Shown: positions 1 through 8,549, counted from the first letter of the stretch. The stretch is 36,100 bases of DNA from JAPXSY01 sp034003585 (GCA_034003585.1 JAVEYH010000021.1:1-36100); one strand, 5' to 3'. Numbers and translations: made by a program. Notes: generated by a model not told the origin, from the letters alone.

Positions 1-23
1 GGGCCGTCCGATCCGGACGGCCC
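1..23 (-). terminator. Hairpin downstream of rplT
   Basis: A perfect 10-bp GC-rich inverted repeat (GGGCCGTCCG / CGGACGGCCC) with a 3-nt loop lies 34 nt after the rplT stop codon in the direction of transcription. Any U-tract would fall outside the window, so intrinsic termination of the rpmI-rplT transcript is likely but not fully shown. Confidence 0.7.
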
Positions 24-57
24 CCGCATTCATTCGGTCTCACGCTGGCGGCCGACT

Positions 58-414
58 CTACGCCAGTGCGGCGCGCGCCTTTTCGATCAGCACCTTGAAC
101 CCGACCGCATCCGCGATCGCGATCTCGGAGAGCATCTTGCGGTTCACCGTGATCCCGGCCTTGGTCAGCCCCTCGATGAAGCGGCTGTACGTCATCCCCT
201 CATTGCGGGTCGCCGCATTGATCCGGGCGATCCACAACCTGCGGAAATCGCGCTTGCGGAGCTTCCGGTGCTCGGTCGCCAGCCGCTGCGCGCGGTCAAC
301 GGCCTCGGTGGCCTGCCGGAACAGTTTGCTGCGGGAACCGCGGAACCCCTTGGCGAGTTGCAGACGCCGGCGCCGGCGTTCGCGGGACGCGGGCGCATTC
401 GTGACTCTGGACAT
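58..414 (-). CDS. rplT: Large ribosomal subunit protein bL20
   Basis: This is bL20, an early assembly protein of the 50S subunit that binds 23S rRNA. The product has 118 residues, the normal length. It shows the very basic N-terminal arm (RERRRRR, then KGFRGSRSKLFRQA) and the conserved core stretches RKRDFRRLWIARINAA and GMTYSRFI. An AAGGAGCG Shine-Dalgarno sequence sits 6-7 nt upstream of the ATG. The gene lies 18 nt downstream of rpmI in the same direction, so the two are surely co-transcribed. In many bacteria bL20 represses its own operon by binding the leader RNA; I could not identify such a leader structure here. Confidence 0.97.
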   Translation of the reverse strand: MSRVTNAPASRERRRRRLQLAKGFRGSRSKLFRQATEAVDRAQRLATEHRKLRKRDFRRLWIARINAATRNEGMTYSRFIEGLTKAGITVNRKMLSEIAIADAVGFKVLIEKARAALA

Positions 415-432
415 GACTTACGCTCCTTCCGG

Positions 433-630
433 TTAATTGCCTTGCAGCATACGCGCGGCGGTTTTGACGAACACGTCATTGGCGACGGTGGTTCCACGGA
501 GATTGCGTTTACGCCCGCGCGACTTGTAGCCGTTCAGGTGGGACTTGCCACCCTGGGAGCGAATCACTTTACCCGTGGCCGACATTTTAATCCGCTTGGT
601 GGCGGATTTCTTGGTCTTCATGGTAGGCAT
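433..630 (-). CDS. rpmI: Large ribosomal subunit protein bL35
   Basis: This is bL35, a small basic 50S protein. The 65-residue product has the family signature: the start MPTMKTKKSATKRIK, a central GKSHLNGYKSRGRKRNLRG and a C-terminal hydrophobic end. A second in-frame ATG lies three codons in, but the first is preceded by AAGGAAG at good spacing and gives the usual MP(T)MKT start. The gene is first in a two-gene operon with rplT. The translation factor gene infC, which normally precedes rpmI, is not found upstream; the next gene on this strand is a lactonase more than 300 bp away. Confidence 0.95.
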   Translation of the reverse strand: MPTMKTKKSATKRIKMSATGKVIRSQGGKSHLNGYKSRGRKRNLRGTTVANDVFVKTAARMLQGN

Positions 631-942
631 ACTGCTTCCTTGCTGTTGCTGTTGTGAAGCCCGAACCCGCAGGGCAGTCAGCCGTGAAAGCCCGTACAGG
701 ATCGCATTCCCTCCCCTTTGGCGGAAGGAAGAAATGCGTTTTATATCAAATCCGGCGTGACGCGTCCAGCCCCGGTTTCCGCTTTCGCACCCAAGAGGCG
801 CATCCCCGTTTCGTTGGCCTCACCCTCGTTCTCGCCCTCGTCCTCGTCCGTTTCCGTCCGCGGACGCCTCGGGGAGGCGGAATCATCGGCGTCGGGGCCG
901 GTATCGATATCGGAATCGGCAGACGAAAATCGCACCCGGGCG
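631..942 (-). other. Gene-free interval upstream of rpmI
   Basis: These 312 bases separate the lactonase stop from rpmI. No convincing gene is present. Reading frames crossing it encode low-complexity acidic or arginine-rich peptides caused by a repetitive CTCGTCCTCGTCC-type tract at about 828-860. The rpmI-rplT promoter should be here. The only -10-like element I see on the minus strand is TATAAA at 740-745, without a recognisable -35. The interval could also hold an r-protein leader, but I cannot show one. Confidence 0.4.
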
Positions 943-2016
943 TCAGCCCCGGGGCGCGCCGAACCGGACCAGCACCGGACGGTGGAGGGCGAACGGGCCG
1001 TGCGCCGGCGTGAAGACGCCGCTCTTCGCGTCGTAGGCATACGAAAACAGCTCGTTTGAATTCTCGTGGCCCAACAAAACGAATTTCCCGCCGGGCAGGA
1101 ACTCGAAATCACGGGGGGATTCGCCTTCGAGTCTGGAGATCGCCAGCAAAGACATGCGGCCGCTGTCGGGATCGAGATCATACGCCGCGATGCTGTCATG
1201 CCCGCGGTTCGAGCCGAACAACTGACGCCCGTCCGCGGAAAGTTTGATCGCCGACGCCTTGCTGTACGCTCTGAAATCCGGCGGCAGCATCGGGACGGTC
1301 TGCACCGGCACAAACGCCTCACCCGTATACCGGAACGAGGAGATCGTGTTGTCCAGTTCGTGCAGGACGAACGCGAAACGGCCGTTGGGATGGAACACGA
1401 TGTGGCGCGGCCCGGCCCCGCCCGCGCTGCGGACAGCCAGCGCGGGCCGCTCGCGCAGTCCGCCCCGCCGTTCCGGGAAGTCGTACACCCGCACTTGGTC
1501 GAGCCCCAGGTCCGCCACGCAGAGATACCGTCCGTCCGGCGTCACTTCCGCGCAATGCGCGTGCGCCTTGTCCTGCCGGGGCTTGTTCGGGCCCTCGCCC
1601 TCGTGCCGCACCGTCACGGCCGGCGCGCCGGTGAACCGGCCGTCCGCCGCCAGCTCGAACACCCCGGCCACCGCATTCGTGTACTCCGCGAAGACCAGCG
1701 CCTGTTCCGCGGGATCAAGCGCGACATAACAGGGCGGCGTCACCCCCACCGGACAATGGTTGAGCGGCAGGAGCGCATCGCCCTTCACCTCATACGCCGC
1801 GACCGCGCCGTTTTGCGCCGGCGCCCCGTATTCCGGCAGGCCGAGCCCGGCGTACAGGCGGGTCCGCCCGGCGTTCAGCGTCAGATGGATGGCGTTCTCG
1901 ATGCCGCCCACCCGGCCGACCGGACGGAACGCGCCGGTCTCGCTGTCCGTCTCGAAAATGTGGATGCCCTCTTTGCTCTCATCCGTATAACAGCCCACGT
2001 AGGTCAGATAGCGCAT
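943..2016 (-). CDS. Beta-propeller lactonase family protein (6-phosphogluconolactonase-like)
   Basis: The 357-residue protein belongs to the seven-bladed propeller lactonase family (PF10282; E. coli Pgl is the type member). It starts with the typical YLTYVGCYTDESKEGIHIF strand. Later it carries DKAHAHCAEVTPDGRYLCVADLGLDQV, the conserved blade with the HAH motif, then GPRHIVFHPNGRFAFVLHEL and RGHDSIAAYD. No signal peptide is visible, so it is presumably cytoplasmic. Family members hydrolyse 6-phosphogluconolactone or other sugar lactones; the substrate here cannot be told from sequence. An AAAGGGA ribosome site precedes the ATG. It lies 86 nt downstream of the CoA ligase on the same strand, which makes co-transcription possible but not certain. 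Confidence 0.88.
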   Translation of the reverse strand: MRYLTYVGCYTDESKEGIHIFETDSETGAFRPVGRVGGIENAIHLTLNAGRTRLYAGLGLPEYGAPAQNGAVAAYEVKGDALLPLNHCPVGVTPPCYVALDPAEQALVFAEYTNAVAGVFELAADGRFTGAPAVTVRHEGEGPNKPRQDKAHAHCAEVTPDGRYLCVADLGLDQVRVYDFPERRGGLRERPALAVRSAGGAGPRHIVFHPNGRFAFVLHELDNTISSFRYTGEAFVPVQTVPMLPPDFRAYSKASAIKLSADGRQLFGSNRGHDSIAAYDLDPDSGRMSLLAISRLEGESPRDFEFLPGGKFVLLGHENSNELFSYAYDAKSGVFTPAHGPFALHRPVLVRFGAPRG

Positions 2017-2102
2017 GTTTCCCTTTACCGAATCCTTGAAGCGTTGCGCGTTGCGCGCTCCCTCACATTCCCGGCACCCCCGCCGGGTTTCCGCCGCCTC
2101 CC

Positions 2103-3383
2103 TCAGTCGCGCACCTCGCGGAACACGCGCTTGGCCTTCCCCTCGCCGCGCGGCAGCGCGCCGGGCTTGAAGACATCGCCTTTCGGACTGAACCCGAGCC
2201 GCTCCTTGAGGTGCTTCTCGACCATGTAGCCGGTCACCCCCTCCTCAGCCTCGACGTTGATGCGCACGTCCGTCACCCCGTGGCACTCCTCCAGAATGAT
2301 CTGGTATTCCGGCAGCACGCCCGGGATCTCCATCAGCGCCTGCTCGACCTGCTTCGGGAAGAAATTAACGCCTTTGATGATCAGCATGTCGTCGCACCGT
2401 CCCGTGATCCGGTCGATGCGGAGGCTGGTGCGGCCGCAGGCGCACCGTTCCCGGCTGACGATGCGCGACAGATCCCGCGTGCGGTAGCGGATCACCGGGA
2501 TCGCCTCGCGGGTCAGCGAGGTGAACACCACCTCGCCCACCGCCCCGTCCGGCACGGGCGCGCCGGTCTGGGGATCCACGATCTCCGTGAGGTAGTGGTC
2601 CTCCCAGACGTGGATGCCGCAGCGCGCCTCGCAATCCATCCCGGTGGTCCCCACCCCGCCCGTCTCGGTCATGCCGTAAATGTCGAACGCGCGGATCCCG
2701 AGCCGCGACTCCACCCGGTTGCGCATCTCGTCGGAAAACGACTCCGCCCCGAAAATGCCGATCTTCAGATGGGGCAGGTCCATCCGCTTCTCGTCCAGCA
2801 TCTCGATGATGCGCGCCGCATACGAGACGACCGACCCCATGGCCCGCACCTGGAAATCGCGCAGCAGCATGATCTGGCGCGCGGTGTTGCCGGAGCTGGC
2901 GGGCACGGCGAACAGCCCCGCGCGCCGCGCGCCGTGATAAAACCCGAACCCGCCGTTGAACAGGCCGAAGGTCGGCATGATCTGGATCGCGTCGCCGGGT
3001 TGGAGGCCGGCCATCACCTGACACCGCGCCATGCACTCCGCCCATTGCGTCAGATCGGCCTCGGTGTACGCCATCACGACCGGCGTGCCGGTGGACCCCG
3101 AACTCATGTGCATCTCGCGGATGGCGCCCTGCGGCATGCAGAGCATGCCCAACGGATACTGGTCGCGGAAATCGTCTTTGGTCAGGAAGGGCAGGGACCG
3201 GAGGTCATCCAGCGAGCGGATATCCCCGGGCTCGATGCCGCGCGCGGTGAGCCGGTCCCGGTAAAAGGCGTTGTTGGCCCAGACATGGTTGACCGTTCCT
3301 TTGAGTCCCGCGAGCTGCACGGCCGCCAGCTCGTCCCGCGACAGGGTTTCCGCCCGTTCGTTCCAAAACCGTAATCTGTTCAT
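2103..3383 (-). CDS. paaK: Phenylacetate-CoA ligase family protein
   Basis: This ATP-dependent aryl/acyl-CoA ligase of the ANL superfamily makes an acyl-AMP and then the CoA thioester. The 426-residue length is typical for PaaK. Visible motifs are the P-loop SSGSTGTP (residues 94-101), the adenylate-binding YGMTETGG (236-243), RYRTRDLS, a four-cysteine-type CACGRT turn before RIDRITGR, and the C-terminal GVNFFPKQVEQAL hinge seen in this family. The start is the first ATG, after a purine-rich GGGGGCAGGG. No phenylacetate-degradation genes are nearby. In anaerobes such orphan ligases often salvage aryl acids from amino-acid fermentation, so phenylacetate itself is an inference. Confidence 0.9.
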   Translation of the reverse strand: MNRLRFWNERAETLSRDELAAVQLAGLKGTVNHVWANNAFYRDRLTARGIEPGDIRSLDDLRSLPFLTKDDFRDQYPLGMLCMPQGAIREMHMSSGSTGTPVVMAYTEADLTQWAECMARCQVMAGLQPGDAIQIMPTFGLFNGGFGFYHGARRAGLFAVPASSGNTARQIMLLRDFQVRAMGSVVSYAARIIEMLDEKRMDLPHLKIGIFGAESFSDEMRNRVESRLGIRAFDIYGMTETGGVGTTGMDCEARCGIHVWEDHYLTEIVDPQTGAPVPDGAVGEVVFTSLTREAIPVIRYRTRDLSRIVSRERCACGRTSLRIDRITGRCDDMLIIKGVNFFPKQVEQALMEIPGVLPEYQIILEECHGVTDVRINVEAEEGVTGYMVEKHLKERLGFSPKGDVFKPGALPRGEGKAKRVFREVRD

Positions 3384-3490
3384 ATTCGTTTGCCCTGCCC
3401 CCGGCGGATCGCCGCAACTCCCGCCTCAAACCTCAAAAAGGAAAAGTATGTTATCGTTTCCCCCTGAATCCGGCAATCTTGATTTCTGAG

Positions 3491-3525
3491 CGCACCACCT
3501 CCCGGTGCGATTCAACTTTGTTGAA
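3491..3525. repeat. Two adjacent inverted repeats in a divergent intergenic region
   Basis: In the 252-bp gap between the divergent CoA ligase and alcohol dehydrogenase genes, a hairpin CGCACC-N7-GGTGCG (3491-3509) is followed at once by the perfect palindrome TTCAACTTTGTTGAA (3511-3525). Such placement suits an operator or RNA hairpin serving one of the two genes. There is no direct evidence for either role. Confidence 0.35.
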
Positions 3526-3549
3526 CCCGCACGCACCGTAAGGAGACAA

Positions 3550-3585
3550 GTGTCAATCTATATCAGGACCGGACAAATCTCCTAA
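3550..3585 (+). CDS. Possible 11-residue leader peptide
   Basis: A TAAGGAG Shine-Dalgarno sequence at 3539-3545 is followed 4-5 nt later by GTG and eleven codons (reading MSIYIRTGQIS), ending in TAA. It lies about 50 nt upstream of the alcohol dehydrogenase, which itself has no good ribosome site. The ribosome site is better than most in the window, but an open frame this short can arise by chance. The peptide has no run of identical codons that would indicate attenuation. Confidence 0.13.
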   Translation: MSIYIRTGQIS

Positions 3586-3635
3586 CTCCTTTTTTCGGCT
3601 CCCCAACCGGCCGCGATTCCGTTACGCTTGGGCAC

Positions 3636-4784
3636 ATGAATCTGATCCCCCCCACCCTGCTCCACCCGAACCGGACCCTCGCCGGGCCGGATACGGTGTT
3701 GCGCCTCACGCGGGAGGCCGCCGGATTCGGCCCGCGCGGACTGCTCGTGCATGGCGCCTCCCTCCAGCGCTCCGGCCTGCTGGACGCGATTTTGGCGGAG
3801 CCGCCGTCCGGCATGACGGTGCGCGCCTGGCGCCACGCGGGCGGCGAGCCGACCGTCCATGCGGTGGAAGCCCTGCGCGCCGGAATCCGCGCCGAGCGTC
3901 CCGACTGGGTGGCGGCCGTCGGCGGCGGCAGCGTCATGGACCTCGCCAAAGCGGCCGCGGGGCTGGCCGGCGCGCCGGAAAGCGTGCCCTTCTATATGGC
4001 CCATCCCGAAGCCATCCCGCCCGCCGACCTGCCGCTGATCGCCGCGCCCAGCACCGCGGGGACCGGATCGGAGGCCACGGTGGTCGCTGTGCTGAGCGAT
4101 CCGGAGCGCACGCTCAAACAATCAATCCGCCACCCGTCCTATATGCCGCGCCTCGTGATCCTCGATCCGCGGCTGCTGCGGGACTGCCCGCCCGCCACGC
4201 TGGCCGCGGCAGGCCTGGACGCCTTTGTGCAGGCGTTCGAATCGTACACAAGCCGGCACGCCACACCCTGGACGCGGGCGCTCTCGGAACTCGCCCTGGC
4301 GCGCATCGCGCAGAGCCTGCTGCCGCTGTATCGCGGCGACACCGACCGGGCCGCCGACATGCTGGAGGCCAGTTTCTTGGCGGGCGTGGCGCTTTCCCAC
4401 GCGCGGCTCGGCGTGGTGCACGGCCTGGCACACCCGCTGGGCGCGCGCTTTCATGCGGCCCACGGCCTGGTCTGCGCCTGCTGCCTGCCGGCCTGCCTCG
4501 CCTTCAACCGTCCGGTGCTCGGCGACACGCTGCAAGACCTGCGCAACCGTCTCGGGCTGGATGTCGAGAGGCAGACCGCAACGTGGCTCGAGGCGATGTC
4601 CCTTGGAAATCCCTTTGCGGGCAAGCCGCTTCCGGACCGCGAGGCGGTGATCCGCGAAACCCTGGCCTCCGGCTCAACCGCGGCCAACCCGCGCCCGGTT
4701 TCGGCCGGCGACGTCTCGGACCTGCTCGACACGATCCTCGGCCACGGCGCGCTTCCCGCCCCGCGCCGGCAACCCGACAGGTGA
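3636..4784 (+). CDS. Iron-containing (group III) alcohol dehydrogenase family protein
   Basis: The 382-residue cytoplasmic NAD(P)-dependent dehydrogenase has the Rossmann-like N-terminal half with GGGSVMDLAKA, then APSTAGTGSEAT, and an all-helical metal-binding C-terminal half. By comparison with FucO (Asp196, His200, His263, His277), the metal ligands here are Asp195, Gln199, His262 and His276. The second ligand is therefore Gln in DAFVQAFE. Some subfamilies carry Gln at this position, so the enzyme may still be active, possibly with another metal. The substrate is unknown. No clear Shine-Dalgarno sequence precedes the ATG. The stop lies 3 nt before the antiporter start, so the two genes form an operon. 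Confidence 0.88.
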   Translation: MNLIPPTLLHPNRTLAGPDTVLRLTREAAGFGPRGLLVHGASLQRSGLLDAILAEPPSGMTVRAWRHAGGEPTVHAVEALRAGIRAERPDWVAAVGGGSVMDLAKAAAGLAGAPESVPFYMAHPEAIPPADLPLIAAPSTAGTGSEATVVAVLSDPERTLKQSIRHPSYMPRLVILDPRLLRDCPPATLAAAGLDAFVQAFESYTSRHATPWTRALSELALARIAQSLLPLYRGDTDRAADMLEASFLAGVALSHARLGVVHGLAHPLGARFHAAHGLVCACCLPACLAFNRPVLGDTLQDLRNRLGLDVERQTATWLEAMSLGNPFAGKPLPDREAVIRETLASGSTAANPRPVSAGDVSDLLDTILGHGALPAPRRQPDR

Positions 4785-4787
4785 CGC

Positions 4788-7274
4788 ATGTTCCCCCTCA
4801 CCGACCCGATCCTGGTTTTCACGCTGCTGATCCTGACCCTTCTGACCATGCCGCTGCTGGCCGAACGCCTCAAGCTCCCGGACATCGTCCTGTTGCTTGG
4901 CGCAGGGACCCTGCTGGGACCGAACGGGTTCGGGATCCTGGAACGCAATATGGCCGTGACGCTCTTCGGCAGTGTGGGGCTACTGTACATCATGTTCCTC
5001 GCGGGACTCGAAATCGACCTCTACCGCTTCGGCAAAACCCGCTGGCGCAGCATCCTGTTCGGGCTCCTGACCTTCGCGATCCCGCAGGGCTTGGGCACCC
5101 TGATCGGACACCATGTGCTGGGTTTCGGCTGGCCCACCTCGCTTCTGCTGGCCAGCATGTTCGCCTCACACACCCTGCTCGCCTACCCGCTGGCCAGCCG
5201 TCTCGGTATCGCGCGCTCCGAACCGGTCGCCGTGACGGTCGGCGCCACCATCATCACGGACACGCTCGCCCTGCTCGTGCTGGCCGTTGTGGCGGATGCG
5301 GCGCGCGGAATTTCCATGACCACGGGGTTCTGGGCCGGCATCCTGGGGGGGCTCGCCGCGCTCGTGCTGCTTATCTGGTGGGGTATCCCCTTTCTCACGC
5401 GCTGGTTCTTCAACCGGGTCACCGAAACCGGCGGGGCGCAGTTCCTCTTTGTCCTGACCACGGTCTGCGGCTGCGCCTACCTCTCGCACTTCGCCAAAAT
5501 GGAACCCATCATCGGCGCCTTCCTGGCGGGGGCCGCGTTCAACCGCCTGATTCCGGAACACAGCGTGCTGATGAGCCGCGTGACCTTCGCGGGCAACACG
5601 CTCTTCATCCCCTTCTTCCTGCTCTCGGTCGGTATGCTGGTCGACCCGGCGGCCATGCTGGCCACCCCGCGGACCTGGCTCGTGGGCGCCGTGATGATCG
5701 CCACCGTCCTCCTCACCAAATTCTGCGCCGCCTGGCTGACCGGCGCGCTGTACGGGTATTCGCCGGACGGCCGGCGCGTCATGTTCGGGCTCAGTGTGGT
5801 GCAAGCCGCGGCCACCCTGGCGGCGGTGCTGGTCGGCTATCAGCTCAACCTGTTCGACGCGACCGTGCTCAACGGCGCCATCGCCATGATCGCCGTCACC
5901 TGCCCGCTGGGTGCCTGGCAGGTGGACCGCTACGGCCGGCGCCTCGCCGCCGGAATGCCGCCCCGCGCGCGGCCGTCGCAACCCGACCGGCATCTGCTGG
6001 TACCGATCGCCAACCCGGCTTTCGCGACCAAAATGCTCGACCTCGCCTTTTTGGCGCATGACCCCTCCCGCGCGGGCGCCATCCATCCGATCACCATCGT
6101 CCGGGACGCGGACAACATCGAGGCGGCGATCACCCGCGGCGAAACGCTGCTGGCGCAGTGCCTGGCCCATGCGGCGTCAGCCGACATCCCGGTGACGCCG
6201 ACCGTGCGGGTCGACGCGAACATCTCCGACGGACTGATCCGGGCGGTCAAGCAACTGCGCGTCTCCCTCATGATCACCGGATGGAGCGGCAACCCCTCAC
6301 GCCTCGACCGGCTCTTCGGCAGCGTGATGGACCGGCTCATCACGCACTGCCCCTCCCGCCTCTTCCTCTGCCGGCTGAAATGCCCGCTCAACACCACGCG
6401 GCGCCTGCTCGTGCCGCTGCCACCGCTCGCAGAGCGCCGCAGCGACATCCGTGATCTGCTTGCGGACATCAAGCGCCTCTCCCGGCAGATGGGCGCCGAC
6501 CTGCGCGTCTACCTCGCCGGACGTGACACCGCCCCGCTCCGGCGGCAGGTGGAGTCCGCTAAGCCCGAGCGCCCCGTGACTTTCATCGAGGCCGCCACCC
6601 TGCCGGAAGCGCGCGCCCGGATGCTGGCGGATATCCGCGAACAGGACTTCCTCCTGCTGCCCTGCGAACGGCCCAACAGCGTCTTGTGGACCCCAACGCT
6701 CGACACGCTCACCACCCTGCTCATCGCGCGGTTACCGGAGAACAATCTGGTGCTGGCCTATCCGGCGCTGGCCACGTACGAAGAAGAGGGTGATCCGGCC
6801 TCCGCGCCCGAAGAGGAGAACGAAGGCGAAACCCTGCGGTTCGTCGCCTGTGACCTGGACGCGGGCACGCCGCGGGACCGCGCCCTGCGGCAGATGGTCT
6901 CCCGCGCCTTTCCGTCGCAGCCGGAGGCCGCGGAGGAGGCCCTCCGCCTCCTGCGCGGCGGGACCGCATCCTATGCGGTCGGGCTGACCTCCGGCATCGC
7001 GCTCCTGCACGCGCACTGCGCGAAGATCGAGGCGCCCGTGCTGGTGGCGGGACAGGGCGCAGCGGCCTGGGACCTCCCCAACCTGCCGGAGCCCCCGCGG
7101 CTCATGCTGCTGCTGCTCAACCCCACATCCCGCTCACCCGAACGCCACCTGAAAACCCTGGCCGAACTCGGCCGGCGGTTCCGTGACCCCGCTGTGGCCG
7201 GCGCTCTGCGCGCCAGCCCCGACGCGGCGCACACGGTGACCCTGCTCGCGGGAAAACCGGAACGCGCGGATTGA
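4788..7274 (+). CDS. Cation:proton antiporter with C-terminal USP-like region
   Basis: This is an 828-residue integral membrane protein. About the first 390 residues form the Na+/H+ exchanger domain (PF00999, CPA2-like), with many hydrophobic helices and the family stretches LKLPDIVLLLGAGTLLGPNG, FLAGLEIDL and GAFLAGAAFNRLIPE. The remaining 430 residues are soluble. From about residue 400 (HLLVPIANPAFATKMLDLAF) they look like tandem universal-stress-protein-like domains, an arrangement known in regulated antiporters. Likely role: exchange of Na+ or K+ for protons across the inner membrane, gated by the cytoplasmic domains. It is translated 3 nt after the alcohol dehydrogenase; a functional link between the two is not obvious. 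Confidence 0.88.
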   Translation: MFPLTDPILVFTLLILTLLTMPLLAERLKLPDIVLLLGAGTLLGPNGFGILERNMAVTLFGSVGLLYIMFLAGLEIDLYRFGKTRWRSILFGLLTFAIPQGLGTLIGHHVLGFGWPTSLLLASMFASHTLLAYPLASRLGIARSEPVAVTVGATIITDTLALLVLAVVADAARGISMTTGFWAGILGGLAALVLLIWWGIPFLTRWFFNRVTETGGAQFLFVLTTVCGCAYLSHFAKMEPIIGAFLAGAAFNRLIPEHSVLMSRVTFAGNTLFIPFFLLSVGMLVDPAAMLATPRTWLVGAVMIATVLLTKFCAAWLTGALYGYSPDGRRVMFGLSVVQAAATLAAVLVGYQLNLFDATVLNGAIAMIAVTCPLGAWQVDRYGRRLAAGMPPRARPSQPDRHLLVPIANPAFATKMLDLAFLAHDPSRAGAIHPITIVRDADNIEAAITRGETLLAQCLAHAASADIPVTPTVRVDANISDGLIRAVKQLRVSLMITGWSGNPSRLDRLFGSVMDRLITHCPSRLFLCRLKCPLNTTRRLLVPLPPLAERRSDIRDLLADIKRLSRQMGADLRVYLAGRDTAPLRRQVESAKPERPVTFIEAATLPEARARMLADIREQDFLLLPCERPNSVLWTPTLDTLTTLLIARLPENNLVLAYPALATYEEEGDPASAPEEENEGETLRFVACDLDAGTPRDRALRQMVSRAFPSQPEAAEEALRLLRGGTASYAVGLTSGIALLHAHCAKIEAPVLVAGQGAAAWDLPNLPEPPRLMLLLLNPTSRSPERHLKTLAELGRRFRDPAVAGALRASPDAAHTVTLLAGKPERAD

Positions 7275-7280
7275 CGGGAA

Positions 7281-7308
7281 GCCCGCCGCCCAGTGCAGTG
7301 GGGCGGGC
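7281..7308. terminator. Hairpin between convergent antiporter gene and rnpB
   Basis: GCCCGC and GCGGGC enclose an inner CCCA/TGGG stem with a two-base bulge and a 6-nt loop, immediately after the antiporter stop codon. No U-tract follows on either strand, so it may be a Rho-independent-like or processing hairpin rather than a canonical terminator. Confidence 0.4.
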
Positions 7309-7365
7309 AGTAAACGGTGGCAAGCCGGAGCGCCGGACGTCCAACGCCCACGGCATGGAAAAGAG

Positions 7366-7750
7366 TGCGGCGGGCGCAAGGGTGCGAATAAGCCGGATTC
7401 TGTTCACCGCCCGAAGGCGGCTCCGATCATTCATCTGAGCAATCTACCCGGGACCCTATCCGGCGAACCGGAACGACACGGGCCGCGTCTCGAGTCCCCT
7501 ATTTGATCTTGCTCCAGAGGGGGTTTGCCCTGCGGCGGCGCTTCCGCGTCCACCCGGTGGTCTCTTACACCACCTTTTCACCCTTATCCCGCCGAAACGG
7601 GACGGTTTGTTTTCTGTGGCACTTTCCGTCGGCACCGGTCTGGCAGTGCCTCTCCGGCCTTGACGGCCGGACCTCTCGCCCTGCGGAGTCCGGACTTTCC
7701 TCCCCTGCACATGGCAGGAGCGACCGGTCACTCCCCTTGCACCCGCCGCA
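7366..7750 (-). ncRNA. rnpB: RNase P RNA (bacterial type A)
   Basis: This is the catalytic RNA that matures tRNA 5' ends. Read on the minus strand it shows the hallmark GAGGAAAGTCCGGACTCC near the 5' end (about 7683-7700) and ACAGAATCCGGCTTA near the 3' end (about 7387-7403), plus the GGTAGATTGCTC and GGGTGAAAAGGTG core segments. The ends pair as a 17-bp P1 helix (TGCGGCGGGTGCAAGGG with CCCTTGCGCCCGCCGCA, one G-U), which sets the boundaries to within a few bases. CTCTTTT follows P1, so P1 may double as the terminator. It lies 49 nt downstream of the zinc-ribbon gene and is probably transcribed with it. Confidence 0.96.
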
Positions 7751-7799
7751 AATCCTGTTGCGCCGCCCAAGGCGGCACGGCATCCAACCGCTTTCCGAA

Positions 7800-8498
7800 T
7801 CAACCCCGATACAAAATGCGTCCGCACATCTGGCAGGGCACGATCCCCTGATTGCGCCGGACCATCTGCCCCACAGAGGGAGGCTGGACCAGGTTGCACC
7901 CTTTGCACACGCCGCCCTCATCCAGCGTCACCACCACCGGCCAGCGCTTGGTGCGGAGACGCTCGTAATAGAGCAGAAACTGCGGCGTGACCCGTTTGGC
8001 AGCCTCGGCCCGCTCGCCCTCCGCCACGGACAGCGATTCGCGCACCGCAGCCAGACGGGCGTCCAACTCCGTCAGATCCGCATCCACGGCCGCCTGATCC
8101 TCTTTCAGCTTCGCCTCCGCCTCGGCCACACGATGCCGGACCGGGATCACGTCGTCCATCGCCGCCAGTTGGCGCGCCTCGTACGTTTCAATCTCCCCCT
8201 CGAGCTTGGCGATCTCGAGGTTGTATAACTGAAACTCCTTGTTCGTCTTCAACAAGACCTGATTCTGCTTGATCGACTGGATCTTGTCGTGACGGGCCTT
8301 GACCTCCAACTCCGCCTCGCTGACCCTCACCTGGGTGGCTTTCAACTCCGCCTGCGCGCGGGCCAGACTTTCACGAACGCCGGTCAGACGCTCCTGCTCC
8401 TGGGCCTTACGCTGCGGAATGTCATGGATTTCCTGCTGGAATTTTCGGATGCGGTCATCGATCTCCTGCAGGTCGAGCAATGGTTGAACGACACTCAC
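7800..8498 (-). CDS. C4-type zinc ribbon domain protein with coiled coil (CT398-like)
   Basis: A long N-terminal coiled coil (about residues 10-170, rich in Glu, Ala, Gln and Arg) is followed by a C-terminal zinc ribbon with CKGC and CQMCGRILY, the pattern of the PF02591 family (Chlamydia CT398 type). The exact role is not settled; members have been linked to sigma54 or to transport complexes in some bacteria. I place the start at GTG 8498, which gives MSVVQPLLDLQEID and has GGAAGGA about 9 nt upstream. A TTG eight codons earlier is in frame, but the ribosome site would then lie inside the gene. It is followed by rnpB, a neighbour it also has in actinobacteria. Confidence 0.88.
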   Translation of the reverse strand: MSVVQPLLDLQEIDDRIRKFQQEIHDIPQRKAQEQERLTGVRESLARAQAELKATQVRVSEAELEVKARHDKIQSIKQNQVLLKTNKEFQLYNLEIAKLEGEIETYEARQLAAMDDVIPVRHRVAEAEAKLKEDQAAVDADLTELDARLAAVRESLSVAEGERAEAAKRVTPQFLLYYERLRTKRWPVVVTLDEGGVCKGCNLVQPPSVGQMVRRNQGIVPCQMCGRILYRG

Positions 8499-8549
8499 TG
8501 CGGCACTTCCTTCCGGATACAACTGATAAAGATCACGTATGGGTTGATT

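Noticed and set aside
741..1322. Long minus-strand frame ending in an acidic, Glu/Asp-rich stretch
   Set aside because: It overlaps most of the well-supported lactonase gene in another frame, and its end is made by a CTCGTCC-type repeat; no family resemblance.
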